From: DAINRZ01 sp964634885
GTDB lineage: Bacteria > Bacteroidota > Ignavibacteria > Kapaibacteriales > UBA2268
Direction: 5' to 3'
NCBI GenBank assembly: GCA_964634885.1
Contig: CAZWLN010000004.1
Location: 1 to 64,000 of the forward strand
DNA length: 64,000 nucleotides
The position numbers were made by a program, and so were the translations under genes. This document shows, piece by piece, positions 35,081 through 42,912 of the stretch; position 1 is the first letter of the stretch; each line of letters starts with the position of its first letter. Under the pieces are notes generated by a model that did not search any database, was not told the DNA's origin, and saw only the letters and a program-made list of their open reading frames with translations.

Positions 35081-36343
35081 TTATATCAGATCAGTCCTGA
35101 CTCTTTTAATGTTAGCTCCCAGGGCCTGGAGTTTCTTCTCTATTTCTTCGTAGCCGCGGTCGATGTGGTATATCCTGAGTACTTCCGTCCTGCCCGAGGC
35201 CATCAGCCCGGCAAGTATCAGGCTGGCGCTGGCGCGCAGGTCAGAAGACATTACAGTAGCGCCCTTCAGTTGTGTGCCGCCTTTTACGATTGCAATGTTG
35301 TCGGCGAGTTCGACGCCGGCTCCCAGCCTCTGTAGCTCAGGTACGTGCTTGAACCTGTCTTTGTATATGTTTTCGGTAATTTTCGAGGTTCCCGGAGCCA
35401 GGAGCATATATGAGAGCCACTGGGCCTGTACGTCCGTAGGCATACCCGGATAGACCGAAGTAGTAATGTTGACCGGCTGTGGGTCGGTTTCCATTACAAG
35501 GTGTATGTTGTCGCTGTTGACGTCGATGGTGCAGCCTGTTTCCTCGAGCTTTGCCAGTACGGCAGTGAGATGATAGGGATTGGTGTTGGTAATCTCGACA
35601 TTGCCCTTGGTCATGGCGGCGGCAATCAGGAATGTTGCCGCTTCGATCCTGTCGGGAATGGTGTCTTCATCGACAGGCCGGAGGTCGTCCACGCCTTCGA
35701 CTTCGAGTGTGGTAGTGCCGATGCCGTCGATCTTCGCGCCCATCTTAACCAGCATTCTTGCCAGGGCGGTAATTTCGGGTTCGGCAGCACAGTTTGTGAA
35801 CAGCGAAGTACCCTGTGCAAGCGATGCAGCCATTATGGCATTGCCTGTCGCGCCGACGCTGGAGATGTCGAAATGGAACTTCGCGCCCGACAAGCGTTTG
35901 GCTTTGGTAATGACATAACCTTCGTCGAGGATTATTTCGGCTCCGAGGGCTTCCAGTACTTTGAGGTGGAGGTCAACGGGCCGTGGTCCCCAGGCGCAGC
36001 CGCCGGGAAGGGATACCTTTGCTTCGCCGTAGCGGGCAGTGAGCGGACCGAGGACGTAGAAGGACGCCCTCATTTTCTTAACGTGTTCGTATGGCGCTTC
36101 GAAGCTGGTGATGTTGGAAGAATCGAGAAAGAGGTCGTTGCCGTTCAGTTCACAGAACACACCCATTTGCCCCATCAGGCGGGACATGGTCCAGACATCG
36201 CGAAGGTTTGGAGTGTTGCCGAGGTGGTAAACACCGGGAGCGAGGAGAGCGGCGGGCATTAAAGCCAGGGAGCCGTTTTTGGCGCCCGATATTTTAATTC
36301 TGCCTCTTAATTTTTGTCCCCCTTCAATTACAAATTTATCCAT
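35081..36343 (-). CDS. murA: UDP-N-acetylglucosamine 1-carboxyvinyltransferase
   Basis: MurA catalyses the first committed step of peptidoglycan synthesis, adding enolpyruvate from PEP to UDP-GlcNAc. The 420-residue length is normal. Key parts are KISGAKNGSLALMPAALLAP with the substrate Lys22, and GGCAWGPRPVDLHLK with catalytic Cys116. The presence of Cys rather than Asp predicts fosfomycin sensitivity (known for the family). It is transcribed alone on the minus strand, facing the lipoprotein gene ending at 34845. Confidence 0.97.
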   Translation of the reverse strand: MDKFVIEGGQKLRGRIKISGAKNGSLALMPAALLAPGVYHLGNTPNLRDVWTMSRLMGQMGVFCELNGNDLFLDSSNITSFEAPYEHVKKMRASFYVLGPLTARYGEAKVSLPGGCAWGPRPVDLHLKVLEALGAEIILDEGYVITKAKRLSGAKFHFDISSVGATGNAIMAASLAQGTSLFTNCAAEPEITALARMLVKMGAKIDGIGTTTLEVEGVDDLRPVDEDTIPDRIEAATFLIAAAMTKGNVEITNTNPYHLTAVLAKLEETGCTIDVNSDNIHLVMETDPQPVNITTSVYPGMPTDVQAQWLSYMLLAPGTSKITENIYKDRFKHVPELQRLGAGVELADNIAIVKGGTQLKGATVMSSDLRASASLILAGLMASGRTEVLRIYHIDRGYEEIEKKLQALGANIKRVRTDLI

Positions 36344-36547
36344 AAGTTCCTATCTTAATATTATTTTAACTCATGCTGCACGGCAAAAGTAAAACTATTT
36401 TGCGGAATAGGCAACAGAATTCTGATTTATGAATTCATAATGCTGAGTTGATTCATCTGCTTACCGAAGCTATTGAAGAAAAACAGCTACAGTTAAATAT
36501 ACTCAGTACAATGCATTGTTGTCTGCGGTTCGTTACAATGGCCGGAA

Positions 36548-37405
36548 TTAGAGATTAAGTATTTCAGGTAAATTCTTCCACAAGATGGATTTGTTGATGC
36601 CTCCGACTTTCTGTTTGCTGTCCTCCAGATTCTCGTTCGTGAGGATGTATTCAATGACCGGAATTCTGTCCCTGTAGCTCCGTATCTTTTCAATTTCCCT
36701 GTTGTAAGCGGCATAGACAGCCTTCTCAAACGTCTTGCCCTTTGTCCATTCTTCAATGAAATAGGCTGGAGAAAACATGGTAATGGAGTTTTTGCCGACA
36801 GAGCCGTTTACTGCATGGATGCCGTACGATTGCCAATCGTCGATCATACCGGAGCCGAAGCAGCAGGTCTGGTACAAAGCCCTGATGCTGATGGAGTTAA
36901 TATTTAGGTAGTATGTAAAATCGCTGACATTGCATGACCGGTCGTAAAGGCTGAAACTTGTTTCTGTTCCGTGCAGGCAGAAAACCATATCTATTGTATA
37001 GCTGTCTTTCGAGAGATTGTTAAGTGTTGACTTCAGCATTTCTTCAGAGCATTTTTCGTTCCTGTAACCTATTATAGTATCGTAGTATGCCTTGCCTGCT
37101 TCGGCAATGGACCTGATCTGCCAGTCTTCGCCGTAAGTTTCTATTATTTGGTTTAAGGACATAGTGTCCATGGCTTCAACGGGAATATTGAACAGCTCGC
37201 TGAATATGTCAAGAGTTTCGGTCCTGTAATTATTATAGCCCAGGCTATAGATGCCGTCAATTACTCCGTCGTTGTTTTCTACCAGTATGACCAGCGCTGT
37301 TTTACCTGTTGAAGTGTAATCCGGCAGTGATGGCGACGAAGAATCGTCGCTGCAAGCTGATAGAAATATGAGAATTATAGGAATGAATACTGTGTACTTA
37401 TACAT
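36548..37405 (-). CDS. Lipoprotein with clan CD cysteine-protease-like motifs
   Basis: A 285-residue lipoprotein with lipobox LSAC (Cys18). GGAG precedes the ATG at 37405, making it a better start than the longer frame. Two hydrophobic strands end in characteristic residues: DMVFCLHGTE (His145-Gly) and IRALYQTCCFGSG (Cys181/Cys182). The spacing of 36-37 residues and the His-Gly / Cys-x-Gly-Ser layout resemble caspase, legumain, gingipain and clostripain-type proteases of clan CD. This is inference from short motifs; overall similarity to a known family was not recognised. A surface- or periplasm-anchored protease would fit the T9SS setting. Confidence 0.5.
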   Translation of the reverse strand: MYKYTVFIPIILIFLSACSDDSSSPSLPDYTSTGKTALVILVENNDGVIDGIYSLGYNNYRTETLDIFSELFNIPVEAMDTMSLNQIIETYGEDWQIRSIAEAGKAYYDTIIGYRNEKCSEEMLKSTLNNLSKDSYTIDMVFCLHGTETSFSLYDRSCNVSDFTYYLNINSISIRALYQTCCFGSGMIDDWQSYGIHAVNGSVGKNSITMFSPAYFIEEWTKGKTFEKAVYAAYNREIEKIRSYRDRIPVIEYILTNENLEDSKQKVGGINKSILWKNLPEILNL

Positions 37406-37982
37406 ACTATCTCCGGTAAATACTGTTTTTAGAAACAAATTTTCTTTGACATCACGATTAGCAACAACTCATCATTGAAATGCCTTAAGTAACGTGTCCA
37501 ATAATTTCCGGTGATGGTTAAATTCCCTGTTTATTTCATTACAGACAAGGCTCTGTATGACTAACAGCATAACCATTTCAAGGATAATGATAATAAGTAG
37601 TTTTACTTACTTGTTTTTTAAATCTTATTGTTATTATTTTCCTTCAAAATATGACAAAACTTGTTTTAAATATGTGACAAAACGCTTCTAACGCCAATAT
37701 ATATTAAACACTCGATATTACACATAATAAGACGAGATATAAAAAAATGTATTTTTCATAAATAGTTCATAAGTACATTTACATATTTTTAAACTTTTAT
37801 TCATTTTTGAAAAATGCTGAAAATATGCATGAATACAGGGAAGAATGAATAATGGAGACGTGTATTATGAAAAATTGTTCATTGTATATTAATCATAATT
37901 TCATATATTTGTTTCGAGATTTTGATAAATGAAAGATGAAAATTTGACAGTTTGTTTATTTATTTTGTAGGAGGAGGTGCCC
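37406..37982. other. Long AT-rich divergent intergenic region
   Basis: About 580 bp, strongly A/T-rich, between the divergent lipoprotein and the modular cargo gene. A 21-codon ORF (37867-37932) with a weakly spaced GGAG is present but unconvincing. Promoters for both flanking genes must lie here; no clear -33/-7 pair was found. Nothing else stands out. Confidence 0.4.
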
Positions 37983-40925
37983 ATGAAAAACTTCAACACC
38001 TTCAGTAAAGTATTAACCGGCATTTTCGTGCTATTTTTCCTGTTTTCTTCATCGGCACCGGCAATCGAAAACGGAGCTGCGCCGACCAATCTCAAGGCTG
38101 TGGCCGAAAAGTCGGGCAAGGCAAGGACAATCAAACTGACTTGGGACTACACGTCAAACCAGGCTCCCGAATACTTTTTCATTTACATTGCTGAAGGAAA
38201 CAGCGAAGACATGGACGACTTCAAGCTGGCAGAAAAAATGAAATACAAAAAAGGCGACTTTCAGTATATATTCAACAAGCTGAAGGGCAACGAATACTCC
38301 TTCTATGTTACGGCTGCATACAGGGATCATAAGGACTATGAAGAAAGCGAACCTTCGAATATTGCATTTGTTTCGGACAGCAGCGGAGACAATTACTACC
38401 TGAAGATTACTTCGAAATACCAGTTGAACGGCGAAGCCGGGAAACAATTCGAATTTAGGGTGCAGACTCAAACCAACGCTCCGAAGAGTTGTCCGGTAGT
38501 CTTCGAATTGGCTGACGGCCCCGAAGGAATGGAGATTAATGAAGAGAACGGCGGGATTGAGTGGACACCCAAAACCGGCGGCAATTACACTTTTAAGGTA
38601 AAGGCTTACCTCGAATGCAACAAGCAGGTTACTGCTGAGGCAGAATTCCAGTTAATGGTTAAAGGCGGCCATTACGAGAAGCTTTACGTTAAAATTACAT
38701 CCGAGCCGGATGATGACCTCGAAGCAGGCGATACGATGAGGTTCATGCTCGAGGCAAAGACGAATGCCCCCGACAGTTGTACGATCCTGTGGGAATTGGC
38801 CGGAGATGTACCTGAAGGCATGGAACTAATCGACAACAGTTCTTCCACTGTTACCGACGAAGCCGGGTACTATGTTACCTGGGCGCCCGAAAATGAAGGT
38901 GTCTGTTACTTTGCAGTTAAGGCATACCTGGACTGCAACAACGAAGTCTTTACCGTCAGCAAATTTGCGGTCAGGGTTGAAGAGGGTGACGACGACCACC
39001 ACAATGACAAGGATAAAAAGAAACTCTATCTTAAAATAGTTTCCAGTCCCTGCCAGTTCGGCGATGCAGGCGAAGAGTGGACTTACACCGTGAAAGCGGA
39101 AACCAACGCTCCGGATTCCTGCATGGTTGTCTATTCGCTAAGCGACGATGCACCGGAAGGAATGGAACTGATCGACTTCAGTTCCTCGACTGTAACCGAC
39201 ATCGGGGGCACTTCACTTACATGGACTCCTGAAGAACCGGGAGTGTACCAGTTCTGGCTCTATGCTACACTGGGCTGTGACGACAAAGTAACCGACAAAC
39301 AGAGAATAGTAATCAACATAAAGAAGAAGACCGCGGATGAGCTGTGTGCCGTCATCAAAGGTACCGTTACCGGCGAAGACAGCGTGGCAATACCCGAAGG
39401 CAGGATCATGGCCTGGAGAGTTGACGACAAGTCGGACAATTCCGAATTCAAGCAGGTTTACAAACTTGACTTCAAAGATGGAACCTACGAATTGAATGTG
39501 TCGGAAGGTACGTATGTTGTAAAAGCTTCGGCTTTCAAATTCAAGGACGAATGGTATGAGAACACAATGGGCATCGAACACGCAACCCGTATCGATGTGG
39601 AATGTGACAATGAATACGAAGTTCCTTTCATGTTGGAAGCCGACAGCTCTCTTTGCGAACCTTCAAGCGCTACCTTTACAGGTGCCGTCGTCTCTGCTGC
39701 AGACAGTACGCCTGTACAGGCCGTAGTGGAATTCATCCCCACAGGCAGTCTCGGTAACGCCGGTACAGCGAAGCCGAAGTTGTCGAAATATACGGCTGTA
39801 ACAGACTCGACGGGTAAGTATTCCATCGAAGTAGAAGGTGGCTTGAAATTCATAGCCTTCGCTATTCCGGAGACCGGGAGCGGATTGATGAGCCGTTACT
39901 ATATCGATGCAGCCGACCCGTTCGAAGCAGATATAATTAATTCCGAAAGCAGTACGATGACAATTGTGGACTTTGCATTGCCGGAATCTGAGGAATGGGT
40001 GAACGGTTTTGGAGGCACAGTACTCAACGACAACAATGAACCTTTACAGTCAAAGCTTGTGGCTTACCTTGCAGAACCCGCCGAAGACAGTATCGGCAGA
40101 TTTACCTATGCACAGATTACCGAATCGGACGAAACAGGGGCTTATGAGTTTACTAACCTGATTCCCGGCAAGTACTTGCTGCTGTCGATACCTCTCGACA
40201 AAGAGTATGTCCCCGGGTACTATCACGAAGATAGCCTTGTAGTATTCAAATGGAAGAAGTCCGGATTGATTGACATTGACAGTACATTCGACAGTCTCGA
40301 ATACGTATTGATACATAAACTGCGTAAAGCAGAAAAAGGCATCGGTAAAACATCCGGACACATTAAAAAGCATCACAAAGGGATGATAAAATTTGATGGT
40401 GGCATACCCCAGGGCGATGAGATTGTCGTTGGAGCCTTTGTTTACGCGCTCGATAGCCAGAACGAGGTTGCGGGCTATGCCCTGACGGACGACGCAGGCG
40501 CCTTCATCCTCGATGAACTCAGCGCCGGTAAATACACCCTTGCGGCTGACAAAGCAGGAATGGAAGCTGTCGAATCCGATGTCAGCATAGACTATGAGAC
40601 AAGCCTCTCGGTAGATGTTGACCTGTCGATGGGTGAGCAGGAAGTCAATGATGTAAAGGACGACACACCGGCAGAGGCCATGACCGATTTCACACTGTAC
40701 CCGCTGCCGGCAAATGACTTCATTACAGTCGATTTTGCCACAGCAAGGCACATTACGTCCATCGAGATGTACAGCCTCAGAGGAAACCGAATATTTACAG
40801 ACCATGTCAACACGACAATAAAAAACAGGAAGTTCGACATATCCGGCCTTAGCACGGGAACATACATACTCAGGATTAGAGCAGAAAGGACAGTTACAGA
40901 TATGACGATAAGCATTATCAGGTAA
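37983..40925 (+). CDS. Modular adhesin-like T9SS cargo (FN3, Cys-paired repeats, CarboxypepD_reg-like)
   Basis: A 980-residue exported protein. Domain order: signal peptide (to about 24), fibronectin type III (about 32-125), and three consecutive Ig/cadherin-like repeats of about 100 residues. Each repeat has a TNAPxSC strand and a later Cys (AYLECNK, AYLDCNN, ATLGCDD), suggesting one disulfide per repeat. Several carboxypeptidase-regulatory-like domains follow (e.g. GTVLNDNNEPLQSKLVAYLA, GAFILDELSAGKYTLAA). The end is a T9SS sorting domain (LYPLPANDFITVDFA ... STGTYILRIRA). A near-perfect AGGAGGTG lies just before the ATG, so strong translation is expected. It is probably a stalk-like surface protein; the ligand is unknown. 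Confidence 0.82.
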   Translation: MKNFNTFSKVLTGIFVLFFLFSSSAPAIENGAAPTNLKAVAEKSGKARTIKLTWDYTSNQAPEYFFIYIAEGNSEDMDDFKLAEKMKYKKGDFQYIFNKLKGNEYSFYVTAAYRDHKDYEESEPSNIAFVSDSSGDNYYLKITSKYQLNGEAGKQFEFRVQTQTNAPKSCPVVFELADGPEGMEINEENGGIEWTPKTGGNYTFKVKAYLECNKQVTAEAEFQLMVKGGHYEKLYVKITSEPDDDLEAGDTMRFMLEAKTNAPDSCTILWELAGDVPEGMELIDNSSSTVTDEAGYYVTWAPENEGVCYFAVKAYLDCNNEVFTVSKFAVRVEEGDDDHHNDKDKKKLYLKIVSSPCQFGDAGEEWTYTVKAETNAPDSCMVVYSLSDDAPEGMELIDFSSSTVTDIGGTSLTWTPEEPGVYQFWLYATLGCDDKVTDKQRIVINIKKKTADELCAVIKGTVTGEDSVAIPEGRIMAWRVDDKSDNSEFKQVYKLDFKDGTYELNVSEGTYVVKASAFKFKDEWYENTMGIEHATRIDVECDNEYEVPFMLEADSSLCEPSSATFTGAVVSAADSTPVQAVVEFIPTGSLGNAGTAKPKLSKYTAVTDSTGKYSIEVEGGLKFIAFAIPETGSGLMSRYYIDAADPFEADIINSESSTMTIVDFALPESEEWVNGFGGTVLNDNNEPLQSKLVAYLAEPAEDSIGRFTYAQITESDETGAYEFTNLIPGKYLLLSIPLDKEYVPGYYHEDSLVVFKWKKSGLIDIDSTFDSLEYVLIHKLRKAEKGIGKTSGHIKKHHKGMIKFDGGIPQGDEIVVGAFVYALDSQNEVAGYALTDDAGAFILDELSAGKYTLAADKAGMEAVESDVSIDYETSLSVDVDLSMGEQEVNDVKDDTPAEAMTDFTLYPLPANDFITVDFATARHITSIEMYSLRGNRIFTDHVNTTIKNRKFDISGLSTGTYILRIRAERTVTDMTISIIR

Positions 40926-40946
40926 CATTACACGGATCGTATTATG

Positions 40947-40985
40947 GGGCTGCCGTTTCTTAGTAAGCGACAGCCCTTTTTTTTA
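40947..40985 (+). terminator. Terminator after the modular cargo
   Basis: GGGCTGCCG and CGACAGCCC pair with one mismatch around a 12-base loop and are followed by TTTTTTTTT. Confidence 0.9.
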
Positions 40986-41032
40986 ATTTCAGGAACTTAC
41001 AGCCATTGAAAAAAAAATAATTTGAACCTATT

Positions 41033-41063
41033 TTGAACTTCATGTGTTATTATATTAACAGGT
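41033..41063 (+). promoter_or_regulatory. Candidate promoter of the BNR cargo gene
   Basis: TTG at 41033-41035, 20 bases, then TAACAGGT. The segment TTTTGAACTTCATGTGTTA nearly repeats the one at 4660-4678, before another T9SS cargo. The -7 box is weak, so the shared segment may instead be a regulator site. Confidence 0.35.
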
Positions 41064-41122
41064 ATTGAAAAAGCACAAATTACCTGAAGTATAATTTTAT
41101 CGTATCTATGGAGGAGAATGTT

Positions 41123-42841
41123 ATGAAAAAATTATTAATTACCATTATCGCATTAATTGCTTATACGCAAACGGCGCTGCCCCAATGGCACGAGTGTGCC
41201 GATCCATATTGGCCAGCCCAAGCTATTACCAGTTGCGACAGCATGGTCTTTGTTGGAGGCGCAAAAAGTATCTATAAGTCAAGTGACTTTGGAGAAAAGT
41301 GGGTGGATGCCAGTTCAGGAATCGGAGATAAGTATATTCAGTGTCTGGCTTCATACGGCAGCGATCTTTATGCCGGTTCATCTAAAGGAGGTATTTGTAT
41401 TTCAAGAAACAATGGTATTAGCTGGAAGACAGTAAACTCAGGCTTGACCTGCCAGTATATTAATTGTATCGCTGCCGGTGCGTCCGGAGTTTATGCCGGA
41501 ACAATGACCGGATTGTTCAAATCGACAAATAACGGGACAACATGGAACCGTATCGACAATGGTTTTTCCGTCAGTTCCATACAAAGCCTTGCCGTTGACG
41601 GAAACAAGGTCTATGCAGGGACAAGCAGTCGTATGGTTATGATTACCACTGATGGTGGAATTACATGGAATACTTCGAATACCGGAATCGAAGGTGGAAG
41701 TATTAAAAGTATCCTTGTTGTCGGCAGCAGGATATTTGCTGCCTACTATGGAGGAATCCTTCTTTCCACAGATGATGGCGCTACTTGGAATCCTGTAAAC
41801 AGCGGATTAACCAATCCATATGTTGATTATTTGGTTTGCAAGGGGAGTATTATTTTCGCTTCTACGCTGAATGGGGTCTTTATGTCTAAGAATTACGGTA
41901 ATTTCTGGTACCGGGTCGACAATGGATTCCCTAACAGCAATACTCTTTGTTTAGGTATTAACGGTAGTACGCTCTATGCTGTTACTTCGGGCCGTATTCA
42001 TAAAGCCGCTACCGATGACCTGCTACAATCGATCTACACAACAAACAAATTCAACATTACTGTTACACCTTCTGTTGACATGTGCCAGGGAGATGAAATA
42101 CAGATAGGCGTCAAATCCGTATATAACGGGATGGAGCCTTTTACCTGCCAATGGTCGCCGTCGGACGGTTTAAGCTCTGTGTCGGACCCGGTGGTAACAG
42201 CTTCCCCGACGGTTACAACAACCTACAGGCTCATCATTACAGACAACCTTTCGGCAATAGATACTGAATTTGTAACTGTCAATGTCCATCCTCTTCCTGT
42301 GCCCGATGCCGACGATATAAACGCATCTGTTGATGAAACTGTTACGTTTTATGCAAGGGCAAATATGAATTGCTATTTTCGCTGGTACGACGCTCCCACA
42401 GGCGGTAACCTGCTTTTAGCCGATAAAGAGTATTCCGTCATTGCCGATGAAGAAGCCACATTCTATCTCGAAGCTGTGGATGAAACCTATGGTTGTATTT
42501 CCAATCCGCGTAAAGAGGTTCATCTGTTCGTTACGAAGAAAGCATCACCAAGCGGAGCTGAAGACGAAAATATTGCGCAGGGAATATCGATTGCATCGGT
42601 CAGCCCCAACCCCTCAGACGGCGGTATGATCATGATCGAACTGAAAGCAATGGCAGAATCGGACGTCGAACTGGTGCTCTATGACCTTCTGGGCGCTCCT
42701 GTCATGGAATTGAAAACGAGAGTACCGGCAGGCAGCAGCTTTGTAGCTATGGAGCCGGCCCAAAGCCTCTCTTCCGGCGCCTATATCCTCAAATTGAAGA
42801 GCAGCGCCGGTGGCGATTCGAAAATGGTGATTATTAAATAA
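41123..42841 (+). CDS. BNR/sortilin-like propeller T9SS cargo
   Basis: A 572-residue exported protein with a signal peptide (MKKLLITIIALIAYTQTALPQ). The first 300 residues are BNR-type propeller blades with repeated SxDxGxTW elements, such as SRNNGISWKTVNSGL, STNNGTTWNRIDNGF, TTDGGITWNTSNTGI and STDDGATWNPVNSGL. A PKD/Ig-like domain and a second Ig-like domain follow (about 310-460). The last 75 residues are a T9SS sorting domain (VSPNPSDGGMIMIELK ... SSGAYILKLKS). GGAGG lies eight bases before the ATG at 41123; an ATG at 41108 overlaps that site and is unlikely. BNR domains occur in sialidases, but no sialidase Arg triad is evident, so a binding role is more likely. Confidence 0.82.
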   Translation: MKKLLITIIALIAYTQTALPQWHECADPYWPAQAITSCDSMVFVGGAKSIYKSSDFGEKWVDASSGIGDKYIQCLASYGSDLYAGSSKGGICISRNNGISWKTVNSGLTCQYINCIAAGASGVYAGTMTGLFKSTNNGTTWNRIDNGFSVSSIQSLAVDGNKVYAGTSSRMVMITTDGGITWNTSNTGIEGGSIKSILVVGSRIFAAYYGGILLSTDDGATWNPVNSGLTNPYVDYLVCKGSIIFASTLNGVFMSKNYGNFWYRVDNGFPNSNTLCLGINGSTLYAVTSGRIHKAATDDLLQSIYTTNKFNITVTPSVDMCQGDEIQIGVKSVYNGMEPFTCQWSPSDGLSSVSDPVVTASPTVTTTYRLIITDNLSAIDTEFVTVNVHPLPVPDADDINASVDETVTFYARANMNCYFRWYDAPTGGNLLLADKEYSVIADEEATFYLEAVDETYGCISNPRKEVHLFVTKKASPSGAEDENIAQGISIASVSPNPSDGGMIMIELKAMAESDVELVLYDLLGAPVMELKTRVPAGSSFVAMEPAQSLSSGAYILKLKSSAGGDSKMVIIK

Positions 42842-42871
42842 TACCGGGGAAAAGTATTACTGATTAAAGCA

Positions 42872-42903
42872 GATGGCGTCCGTCAATGATGGGCGCCATC
42901 TTT
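42872..42903. terminator. Hairpin between convergent T9SS cargo genes
   Basis: GATGGCG and CGCCATC form a perfect 7-bp stem with a 15-base loop, followed by TTTAATT on the plus strand. The T-run is short, so termination strength is uncertain. Confidence 0.6.
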
Positions 42904-42912
42904 AATTATATT

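Noticed and set aside
37867..37932. 21-codon ORF with a GGAG upstream, before the modular cargo gene
   Set aside because: The spacing to GGAG is long, the product is unremarkable, and the real cargo gene has its own near-perfect ribosome-binding site 50 bp later.
41123..42841. Sialidase function for the BNR protein
   Set aside because: BNR blades are clear, but no catalytic Arg triad or Asp-box context specific to sialidases could be identified.
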